DNA of 5,948 nucleotides from Verrucomicrobiota bacterium. Its GTDB lineage: Bacteria; Verrucomicrobiota; Verrucomicrobiia; Opitutales; Oceanipulchritudinaceae. The notes beneath the pieces were generated by a model. The model ran no database searches, had not been told where the DNA came from, and saw only the letters and a program-made list of their open reading frames with translations. Shown one piece after another: positions 1 through 4,566 of this stretch. The position numbers were made by a program, and so were the translations under genes. The DNA is taken from NCBI GenBank assembly GCA_009908535.1, contig JAAAOD010000160.1:1-5948 (forward strand), given 5' to 3'. Within the stretch, counting starts at the first letter, position 1. Every line of letters starts with the position of its first letter.

Positions 1-1115
1 CGCTTCAGGCGAACGAGGTACTTGGTCGCCTCGACGATGTCCTCGACAAGAACGGTCCGGCTTTCCAGGTCCGTTTCGAGACCAAGCTTTTGATTAACCT
101 TGTACCGCCCCACCCGGCCAAGGTCGTAGCGCTTCGGATCCTGAAAGAGCCGCTTCAGGAGAGCTTTTGCGTTCGCCGTGGTCGGCGGTTCTCCGGGGCG
201 CAGGCGCTTGTAAATGTCCTTCAGGGCCTCGTCCTCGTTGCGGGTCGGGTCCTTCTTGAGGCAACGGATGATGGCCCCGTCATCGACGGAGGTGTCGATC
301 ACGCGGACGGTGTCGATCCCGGCCGCCTCGATACTGCGGACAATGGTCTTGGTCAGCGGCTCGAAGGAACGGGCGAGGACGGCCCCCTGGTCGGCGTCGA
401 CGAGATCCTCGACGAGAACGAGGCGGCTGACGCTGTCCATCTTGAGGGCCTCGGCAACGGAAAGGTCCTCGATTTTGTAGAAGAAATTAAGGATCTCGTA
501 GTCGCTCCCGTATCCCATCGCCCGGAGGAGGGTTGTAATGAGGAATTTGCGACGGCGACGGCGGCGGTCGAGGTAGACATAAAGGAGGTCGTTCTGGTCG
601 AACTGGGTTTCCAGCCATGTCCCGCGGTCGGGAATGATCCGGAAGCTGTGCAGTGTCTTGCCGCTGGTATGGGGTGTCGTCTCAAAGGCAATGCCCGGGG
701 AACGGTGCAACTGGCTGACAACGACGCGCTCCGCACCGTTGATAATGAAGGAACCGCGCTCGGTGATCATCGGCATTTCCCCCATGAAGATCTCCTCGTC
801 CTTGATCGAATCCTCCTCGCGGAGGCGCAACTTGACGTATAAGGAAATCGAATAGGTAACCCCTTCACGGATGGCCTCCATCTCGGTCATCTTCGGCCCC
901 GCGAGGGTGTAGGAGACGTACTCAAGGTTGCAGCGCCCGTCGTAACTCTCGATAGGGAAAACCTCGCGGAGGACGGCTTCCAGTCCGACATGTTCGCGCT
1001 GTTGCGGGGGGACGTCGGCCTGCAGAAAATCCTTGAAGGAGTTATACTGGATCTGGATCAGATTCGGCGGACCGATGACTTCCGTGAGCTTACCAAAATT
1101 AATGCGTTCGGACAT
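1..1115 (-). CDS. rpoB: RNA polymerase beta subunit, N-terminal part (truncated by window edge)
   Basis: This is the 5' end of the gene for the beta subunit, which forms half of the RNA polymerase active-site cleft. 371 codons are visible with no stop, and the gene continues past the left edge. The ATG at 1115 gives MSERINFGKLTEVI. Readable family blocks are VFPIESYDG (about 53-60), EGVTYSISLYVKLRL (84-98), IFMGEMPMITERGSFIINGAERVVVSQLHRSPG (109-141, protrusion, containing the N-terminal rifampicin-site segment), RIIPDRGTWLE (159-169), a basic run DRRRRRRK (183-190), LRPGEPPT (305-312) and RYDLGRVGRYKVN (329-341). The segment between about 212 and 305 is shorter than in E. coli, as in many non-proteobacteria. 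The gene follows rplL after 138 nt that contain a strong hairpin. No SD precedes the ATG; a tandem C-rich repeat lies there instead. I checked the frame by hand at several points and it is unbroken. Confidence 0.97.
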   Translation of the reverse strand, partial: MSERINFGKLTEVIGPPNLIQIQYNSFKDFLQADVPPQQREHVGLEAVLREVFPIESYDGRCNLEYVSYTLAGPKMTEMEAIREGVTYSISLYVKLRLREEDSIKDEEIFMGEMPMITERGSFIINGAERVVVSQLHRSPGIAFETTPHTSGKTLHSFRIIPDRGTWLETQFDQNDLLYVYLDRRRRRRKFLITTLLRAMGYGSDYEILNFFYKIEDLSVAEALKMDSVSRLVLVEDLVDADQGAVLARSFEPLTKTIVRSIEAAGIDTVRVIDTSVDDGAIIRCLKKDPTRNEDEALKDIYKRLRPGEPPTTANAKALLKRLFQDPKRYDLGRVGRYKVNQKLGLETDLESRTVLVEDIVEATKYLVRLK

Positions 1116-1119
1116 AGGA

Positions 1120-1137
1120 TGGCGGGTGTGGCGGGTG
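1120..1137 (-). repeat. Tandem 9-nt repeat CACCCGCCA x2 directly before rpoB start
   Basis: On the transcribed strand two perfect copies of CACCCGCCA abut each other, ending 4 nt before the rpoB ATG. They occupy the position where an SD would be expected, but the sequence is C-rich and cannot pair with the anti-SD. The octamer CACCCGCC recurs before secE at the same 5-nt distance. Whether it has a function is unknown. Confidence 0.6.
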
Positions 1138-1173
1138 ATGTGGAGGGAAGGCGGAGAAACTGGAAACGGGATC

Positions 1174-1225
1174 AGAAAAGCAGGTAAAGCCGGCCATTCC
1201 AACGGGGAACTGGCCGGTTTACCTG
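1174..1225 (-). terminator. Candidate attenuator or processing hairpin in the rplL-rpoB spacer
   Basis: The arms CAGGTAAA (1181-1188) and TTTACCTG (1218-1225) pair, as do CCGGCCA (1190-1196) and TGGCCGG (1211-1217). One base (1189) is bulged. TTCC (1197-1200) and GGAA (1206-1209) extend the stem across a bulge at 1210 to a 5-nt loop. That makes about 19 base pairs, starting 28 nt after the rplL stop. On the transcript the stem is followed at once by CUUUUCU (1180-1174), a short U-tract typical of a leaky terminator. In E. coli the rplL-rpoB gap holds a partial terminator and an RNase III site that lower rpoB expression relative to the ribosomal proteins. The position and shape match that role, but the function here is inferred. 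Confidence 0.75.
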
Positions 1226-1253
1226 GAAGTGAATTTGTTCAGACGAATCAGGG

Positions 1254-1640
1254 TTACTTGATTTCGACCTCGGCACCGGCGGCCTCGAGCTTTTTCTTGA
1301 TCTCTTCGGCGTCTTCCTTGGAAGTGGCCTCCTTGACGGGCTTGGGAGCGCCTTCGACCAGTTCTTTGGCCTCCTTGAGACCAAGACCGGTAATGCCGCG
1401 GACTTCCTTGATGACGGCAATTTTATTGCTGCCGAAGCTCTTGAGAACGGCGTCGAACTCGGTCTTTTCCTCTTCTTCGGCGGCGGCTTCCCCGCCCCCG
1501 GCGGGAGCGGCGGCGGCGGCTACCGGAGCAGCGGCGCTGACGCCCCACTTTTCCTCGAGGTCTTTGACCAAGCCCGCGATTTCAAGAACGGACTGGTTGC
1601 TGAGCCATTCGATGACGTCGTCTTTGGTGATGTCTGCCAT
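1254..1640 (-). CDS. rplL: 50S ribosomal protein L7/L12
   Basis: L7/L12 is the multicopy acidic protein of the ribosomal stalk that recruits and stimulates translational GTPases such as EF-Tu and EF-G. The 128-aa product has the usual three parts: an N-terminal dimerisation and L10-binding segment (about 1-34), an Ala/Gly/Glu-rich flexible hinge (about 36-58), and the globular C-terminal domain (about 59-128). The C-terminal domain carries KTEFDAVL, KIAVIKEVR, TGLGLKEAKELVEGAPKPVKE and a terminal GAEVEIK. It is slightly longer than the E. coli protein (about 120 aa), mostly in the hinge. The frame is open 14 codons further upstream, but the ATG at 1640 gives the family N-terminus MADITKDDVI and has AAGGAG 10 nt before it. 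It lies 122 nt after rplJ, with a foldable leader, which could support the higher synthesis L12 needs relative to L10. Confidence 0.98.
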   Translation of the reverse strand: MADITKDDVIEWLSNQSVLEIAGLVKDLEEKWGVSAAAPVAAAAAPAGGGEAAAEEEEKTEFDAVLKSFGSNKIAVIKEVRGITGLGLKEAKELVEGAPKPVKEATSKEDAEEIKKKLEAAGAEVEIK

Positions 1641-1650
1641 GGGTGGTATT

Positions 1651-1656
1651 CTCCTT
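1651..1656 (-). promoter_or_regulatory. Shine-Dalgarno of rplL
   Basis: AAGGAG lies 10 nt before the ATG at 1640 on the transcribed strand. It is the best SD in the window and fixes the rplL start against the longer open frame. It sits just 3' of the foldable rplJ-rplL leader, outside the main stem. Confidence 0.8.
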
Positions 1657-1659
1657 GCT

Positions 1660-1728
1660 GAGACAACTAGCGCTACTGGCACACCTTGTGCGGTCGACGT
1701 TTAAGGAGCCGGTCTCCCTAGTTGTTTC
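1660..1728 (-). promoter_or_regulatory. Foldable rplL leader (possible three-way junction)
   Basis: An 8-bp perfect outer stem pairs ACAACTAG and CTAGTTGT (plus-strand arms 1663-1670 and 1718-1725). It can gain two further pairs beyond one mismatch (1660-1661 with 1727-1728). Inside are two local hairpins: GGAG/CTCC (1705-1708 with 1714-1717, 5-nt loop) and GCACA/TGTGC (1679-1683 with 1687-1691, 3-nt loop). The element ends just before the rplL SD. This could be an RNA that tunes L12 translation or protects the mRNA end. I do not recognise it as a known family, and the hairpins are short, so chance folding is possible. Confidence 0.4.
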
Positions 1729-1762
1729 GTTCAGGTAAAGATTTCGATACAATAAAAAAAGT

Positions 1763-2275
1763 TCAGTCGGCTTGTTCGGAGCGCGCCTGCAGAACGTTGA
1801 GCAGTCCCTGGGGAACGGCCTGAACAATGCGGACCATCTGCGTGGCGGGCTGGTTGAAAAGACCCAGAAGCTGCGCCTTGAGGACATCCTCCGGCGGAAG
1901 CTTGGCGAGGTCGGAAACCTGGTCGACGGTCAACAGACTCTTCTCCAGAGCCCCGCCCTTGATCTCCAGCTTCTTCTTCTCCTTGAAGAATTTTTCCAGC
2001 GCCTTGGCAACGGCGGGAGCGTTTTCCCCGCCGATGACAATGGCGGTGGGGCCGGTCAGCAGTTCCTCCGGGAGATCGATTTCCCGGGCGCTCGCGGCCC
2101 GCTGCAGGATACGGTTTTTCACGACATGGAATTCCGCCCCGTGTTCGGCGAGGATGGCGCGGAGGTTCTCCGTGTCGGCAACCGTCACCCGCTGAAAGTC
2201 GGCGAGGAAGACGTAGTCGGATTTGTCGAGATGGCTGCCGACTTCGTCGACGAGAAATTGTTTTTCAGTTTGCAT
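1763..2275 (-). CDS. rplJ: 50S ribosomal protein L10
   Basis: L10 anchors L12 dimers to the 50S subunit next to L11, at the base of the GTPase-associated stalk. The product is 170 aa, normal for the family. The N-terminal rRNA-binding domain shows the typical helix-strand pattern with VTVADTENLRAILAEHG (about 30-46) and FHVVKNRILQRAA (49-61). It also has TGPTAIVIG (74-82) and IKGGAL (105-110). LPPEDVLKAQLLGLF (126-140) precedes the C-terminal helix (about 142-166) that would carry L12 dimers. The ATG at 2275 is the only sensible start, and only a weak AGG precedes it. The gene begins 20 nt after rplA, so there is no room for a long L10 leader like that of E. coli. After the stop comes a run of seven U in the transcript, without a convincing stem before it. 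Confidence 0.98.
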   Translation of the reverse strand: MQTEKQFLVDEVGSHLDKSDYVFLADFQRVTVADTENLRAILAEHGAEFHVVKNRILQRAASAREIDLPEELLTGPTAIVIGGENAPAVAKALEKFFKEKKKLEIKGGALEKSLLTVDQVSDLAKLPPEDVLKAQLLGLFNQPATQMVRIVQAVPQGLLNVLQARSEQAD

Positions 2276-2295
2276 GGATAGGTACCTGCGGAGTT

Positions 2296-2994
2296 TCAGA
2301 GTTGGGCAAAAACGGCGGCTTCGAGACGCACTCCCGGGGTCATGGTCCCGGAGATGGCAGCAGAGCGGACGTAGCGGTGACCTTTCATGGCCTCCGGCCG
2401 GGCCTTGGAAACAGCGTCGAAAACAGCCTTGATGTTCTCTTCGAGATCTGCCGGGGAGAAGCTCCGTTTCCCGACAATGACCCCGATGTTGGCCGTCTTG
2501 TCCATTTTAAATTCGACGCGTCCACCGCTTTTGACGGATTGGATGGCGGCGGCGAGATCTTCGGAAACCGTCCCGGATTTCGGATTCGGCATAAGGCCGC
2601 GCGGACCGAGGATCCGCGCCACCTTGCGCACCTCCTTCATCGCTGCCGGGGTGGCCACGGCGACATCGAACTCGGTCCAGCCTTCCTGAATGCGGGCGAT
2701 CAGGTCGTCCATGCCGGCCTCGTCCGCCCCCGCCTCGCGCGCTTCCTCCGGCTTGTCGGTGAAGGCGACGACGCGGACCGTCTTGCCGCTTCCCCGGGGA
2801 AGTTCCACGACGCCGCGGACCATTTGCGAGCTCTGGCGCGGGTCAACCCCGAGGTGGAAGGACAGCTCCACCGTTTCATCAAATCCCGCCTTCGGAAACT
2901 TGCCGAGAATATCGAGGGCCTCTCCGAGAGGATAGGTTTTCGCGTGATCGTAGATTTCGTGCGCCGAGCGCTGTTTTTTGCTTTGTTTTGGCAT
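2296..2994 (-). CDS. rplA: 50S ribosomal protein L1
   Basis: L1 binds the 23S rRNA L1 stalk and helps move deacylated tRNA out of the E site. In many bacteria it also represses its own operon by binding the rplK leader mRNA. The 232-aa product is full length. It has a basic N-terminus, LGVDPRQSSQMVRGVVELPRGSGK (48-71), and the L1 signature around LGPRGLMPNPKSGTV (129-143). The C-terminal return to domain I includes KGHRYVRSAAISGTMTPGV (204-222). The ATG at 2994 has GAGGGAG ending 10 nt before it. The gene lies 54 nt after rplK and 20 nt before rplJ. Nothing in the sequence suggests damage or transfer. Confidence 0.98.
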   Translation of the reverse strand: MPKQSKKQRSAHEIYDHAKTYPLGEALDILGKFPKAGFDETVELSFHLGVDPRQSSQMVRGVVELPRGSGKTVRVVAFTDKPEEAREAGADEAGMDDLIARIQEGWTEFDVAVATPAAMKEVRKVARILGPRGLMPNPKSGTVSEDLAAAIQSVKSGGRVEFKMDKTANIGVIVGKRSFSPADLEENIKAVFDAVSKARPEAMKGHRYVRSAAISGTMTPGVRLEAAVFAQL

Positions 2995-3004
2995 CCTTGG
3001 GTAA

Positions 3005-3011
3005 CTCCCTC
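3005..3011 (-). promoter_or_regulatory. Shine-Dalgarno of rplA, with nearby complementary CCTCC
   Basis: GAGGGAG on the transcribed strand ends 10 nt before the rplA ATG. CCTCC (plus-strand 3015-3019), only a few bases upstream, can pair with part of it in a 4-bp hairpin (CCTC/GAGG or CTCC/GGAG). This could weakly mask the SD. The SD itself is clear; the masking is a guess. Confidence 0.7.
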
Positions 3012-3048
3012 GCTGGAGGTGCTGACGTTATTTCCGGGAAAAGGGATT

Positions 3049-3474
3049 TCAACCGACGACTTCGATGCCCATTGAACGGGCGGTTCCAATGATAATCTTC
3101 CGCGCAGCCTCGTCAGAGATAGCGTTCAGATCGTTCTTCTTCGTCTCCACGATCTCCTGGACCTGTTTTTTCGTCACCTTGCCGACTTTGTCCTTGTTGG
3201 GAACACCGGATCCCTTGGCGATTCCGGCGGCCTTCTTGAGAAGAATGGCGGCGGGCGGCGACTTGGTGATAAAGCTGAAAGAACGGTCCGCGTAGACCGT
3301 GATAACCGTCGGCAGAATGGTCCCCGCCTGGTCCTTGGTCCGGGCGTTAAAGTCCTTGCAGAAGGCCATGATATTGACACCGGCCGCACCGAGGGCCGGA
3401 CCGACGGGCGGCGCGGGATTGGCCGAGCCTGCCGGTAACTGCAGTTTGATCGTTCCAGTGATTTTCTTAGCCAT
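3049..3474 (-). CDS. rplK: 50S ribosomal protein L11
   Basis: L11 binds 23S rRNA at the GTPase-associated centre, with L10 and L12 close by. It is the protein side of the thiostrepton site and is needed for RelA-type stringent sensing where that exists. The 141-aa product matches the usual length. The N-terminal domain carries the proline-rich thiostrepton-contact segment ANPAPPVGPALGAAGVNI (18-35), then FCKDFNART (38-46). The interdomain linker is near TKSPPAAILLKKAAG (70-84). The C-terminal rRNA-binding domain ends with the family signature around GTARSMGIEVVG (130-141). The ATG at 3474 gives MAKKITGTIK. No SD is visible before it; the leader reads CATCCCCCACTAACGACA. It follows nusG by 68 nt containing a GC-rich hairpin. 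Confidence 0.98.
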   Translation of the reverse strand: MAKKITGTIKLQLPAGSANPAPPVGPALGAAGVNIMAFCKDFNARTKDQAGTILPTVITVYADRSFSFITKSPPAAILLKKAAGIAKGSGVPNKDKVGKVTKKQVQEIVETKKNDLNAISDEAARKIIIGTARSMGIEVVG

Positions 3475-3520
3475 TGTCGTTAGTGGGGGATGCCGGATTC
3501 ACGCGGATAAGAGGCGTCTC

Positions 3521-3539
3521 GGTGCGATCGCGGCGCACC
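3521..3539 (-). promoter_or_regulatory. GC-rich hairpin just after nusG, in the rplK leader
   Basis: GGTGCG (3521-3526) and CGCACC (3534-3539) form a perfect 6-bp stem with a 7-nt loop, starting 3 nt after the nusG stop. No U-tract follows on the transcript, so it is not a simple intrinsic terminator. It lies in the leader where L1 binds rplK mRNA in other bacteria, but I could not recognise the L1-site motif. It may be part of such an operator, an mRNA processing site, or nothing. Confidence 0.45.
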
Positions 3540-3542
3540 CCT

Positions 3543-4139
3543 TCAGGATTCGTCAGTCATTCTTTCTACTTGCCAGTATTCCAGCTCGACCGGGGTGAAA
3601 CGGCCGAAGATGGAAACGGAAATTTTCAGTTTCCCACGTTCTGTATCGATTTCATCAATACGTCCATTCAGATTAAGGAAGGGACCGTCGGTGATCTTTA
3701 CTTCCTCGCCCACCTCGTAGGAGACTTTGGGAACCTCACGTCCTTCAGCCTCAGCGACCTGGTCGAGGATGCGGGCAATTTCGGCTTCCTTCAGCGGGGC
3801 GGGGGTCTTCCCCCCGGCAAAACCAATCACCCCGTCCGCCCCGTTGACGAAGTACCAGACCTTCTGGATGACCTGACCGTCCTCATCGTAGAGGCGGCAG
3901 TTCACGAAAATATATCCGGGGTACAGCTTGCGTTTGCGCTGGGTCTTTTTGCCGTGGCGAACCTCCGAAACCGTCTGTTCCGGAACGAGGACCTCAAAGA
4001 TGTAATCCTCCAACTCATGTTCGGGAATGTAACGGTCGAGGTAGCGTTTGGCGGCGGGCTCTTTGTTCGACAAGGTCTGCACGACAAACCACTGCCCCTT
4101 GCGGAGGGGGTTCTGGACTGAAGTTCCTTCTTCCATCAT
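3543..4139 (-). CDS. nusG: Transcription termination/antitermination factor NusG
   Basis: NusG binds the RNA polymerase clamp through its NGN domain and binds Rho or ribosomal protein S10 through its KOW domain. From the ATG at 4139 the product is 198 aa. The NGN domain runs from GQWFVVQTLSNKE (15-27) through RKRKLYPGYIFV (68-79) and VIGFAGG (104-110). The KOW domain includes GEEVKITDGPFLNLNGRIDEID (144-165) and FTPVELEYWQVE (181-192). The usual GPF-x-NF reads GPFLNL here, a mild change. Three adjacent codons could start the protein: TTG at 4142, ATG at 4139 and ATG at 4136. I chose 4139 because the SD GGGGGG then lies 10 nt away, the spacing seen for rplA and rplL; 4136 is nearly as likely. 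It begins 16 nt after secE, the common bacterial pair. Confidence 0.97.
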   Translation of the reverse strand: MMEEGTSVQNPLRKGQWFVVQTLSNKEPAAKRYLDRYIPEHELEDYIFEVLVPEQTVSEVRHGKKTQRKRKLYPGYIFVNCRLYDEDGQVIQKVWYFVNGADGVIGFAGGKTPAPLKEAEIARILDQVAEAEGREVPKVSYEVGEEVKITDGPFLNLNGRIDEIDTERGKLKISVSIFGRFTPVELEYWQVERMTDES

Positions 4140-4149
4140 CAACAGAATT

Positions 4150-4157
4150 CCCCCCTT
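4150..4157 (-). promoter_or_regulatory. Shine-Dalgarno of nusG
   Basis: AAGGGGGG on the transcribed strand overlaps the secE stop codon and ends 10 nt before the ATG at 4139. It supports an ATG start over the TTG at 4142 and suggests translational linkage of secE and nusG. Confidence 0.7.
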
Positions 4158-4362
4158 AGCCCTGGACCAGATTGGTCAGCAACTGCACCCAGTTGTAGAC
4201 GCTGAAGTCGGCCAGAGAAATGAACGCACCCAGCAGCAGGGTGGCGATGAAGACGACCACGGTGCTGTCGCGGAGTTCGGTCTTCGTCGGCCAGACGGCC
4301 TTTTTCAGTTCCTGCGAGGTTTCCCCGAGGAAGAGTCGTGCTTTGCGGAAGGGATTGGCCAT
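4156..4362 (-). CDS. secE: Preprotein translocase subunit SecE (short form)
   Basis: SecE clamps SecY in the inner-membrane protein-conducting channel. The 68-aa product is the minimal form: an amphipathic N-terminal helix, the conserved cytoplasmic motif ELKKAVWPTKTEL (18-30), and one hydrophobic membrane helix (about 33-52, VVVFIATLLLGAFISL). E. coli SecE has two additional membrane helices, while most other phyla have this short version. The ATG at 4362 gives MANPFRKARL. No SD precedes it; the leader ends CACCCGCC plus 5 nt, like rpoB. The gene lies 45 nt after the tRNA-Trp 3' end, so its mRNA 5' end may be made by tRNA processing. It is followed by nusG after 16 nt. Confidence 0.97.
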   Translation of the reverse strand: MANPFRKARLFLGETSQELKKAVWPTKTELRDSTVVVFIATLLLGAFISLADFSVYNWVQLLTNLVQG

Positions 4363-4367
4363 GGTGC

Positions 4368-4375
4368 GGCGGGTG
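4368..4375 (-). repeat. CACCCGCC octamer before secE, matching the rpoB leader
   Basis: The octamer CACCCGCC lies 5 nt before the secE ATG, exactly the distance of the nearer copy before rpoB. Both genes lack an SD. Only these two genes show it, so the match may be chance. Confidence 0.4.
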
Positions 4376-4407
4376 GAAGGTGTTGCCTTTGCAGGAGGAC
4401 TTTGAAC

Positions 4408-4483
4408 TGGCAGGGCAGGAGGGACTCGAACCCCCAGCCAATGGTTTTGGAGACCACTACTCTACCAATTGAGCTACTGCCCT
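4408..4483 (-). tRNA. tRNA-Trp (anticodon CCA)
   Basis: A full cloverleaf can be folded. The acceptor stem is AGGGCAG with CTGCCCT, and the D arm is GCTC/GAGT around AATTGGTA. The anticodon arm is GTGGT-CTCCAAA-ACCAT with anticodon CCA (plus strand 4448-4450), and the T arm has loop TTCGAGT. The discriminator is G73, as expected for bacterial tryptophanyl-tRNA synthetase recognition, and the 3' CCA is encoded (4410-4408). It sits between tuf and secE, so release of the tRNA should cut the long transcript into a tuf part and a secE-onward part. Confidence 0.97.
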
Positions 4484-4512
4484 GTGTTGAGAGGAAAGTT
4501 ATAAGTGCGGAC

Positions 4513-4542
4513 GCCGGGATTCCTCTCAAGAAGAAACCCGGC
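4513..4542 (-). promoter_or_regulatory. Hairpin between tuf and tRNA-Trp
   Basis: GCCGGG (4513-4518) pairs with CCCGGC (4537-4542). After one A/A mismatch on the plus strand (T/T on the transcribed strand), six more pairs with one G-U (4520-4525 with 4530-4535) close a 4-nt loop. It starts 24 nt after the tuf stop. No U-run follows, so termination is unlikely. It could protect the 3' end of tuf mRNA once the tRNA is cut out, or guide processing. This role is inferred. Confidence 0.55.
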
Positions 4543-4566
4543 AACCGTGAAAAACAAGGAAACCGT

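Noticed and set aside
90..842. A 250-codon plus-strand open frame opposite rpoB, and a similar 257-codon frame at 2302-3075 opposite rplA.
   Set aside because: Both are antisense shadows of clearly conserved genes, with no recognisable domain and no good start signals.
1641..1682. A 14-residue N-terminal extension of L7/L12.
   Set aside because: The extension is unlike the family, starts at a non-ATG codon and would place the clear AAGGAG SD inside the coding region.
1754..1760. A run of seven U in the transcript right after the rplJ stop, considered as an intrinsic terminator.
   Set aside because: No stable stem precedes it in the last part of rplJ, and terminating here would cut off rplL, which has no evident promoter.
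4140..4142. TTG at 4142 as the nusG start.
   Set aside because: An ATG follows at once at 4139 with better SD spacing that matches rplA and rplL.
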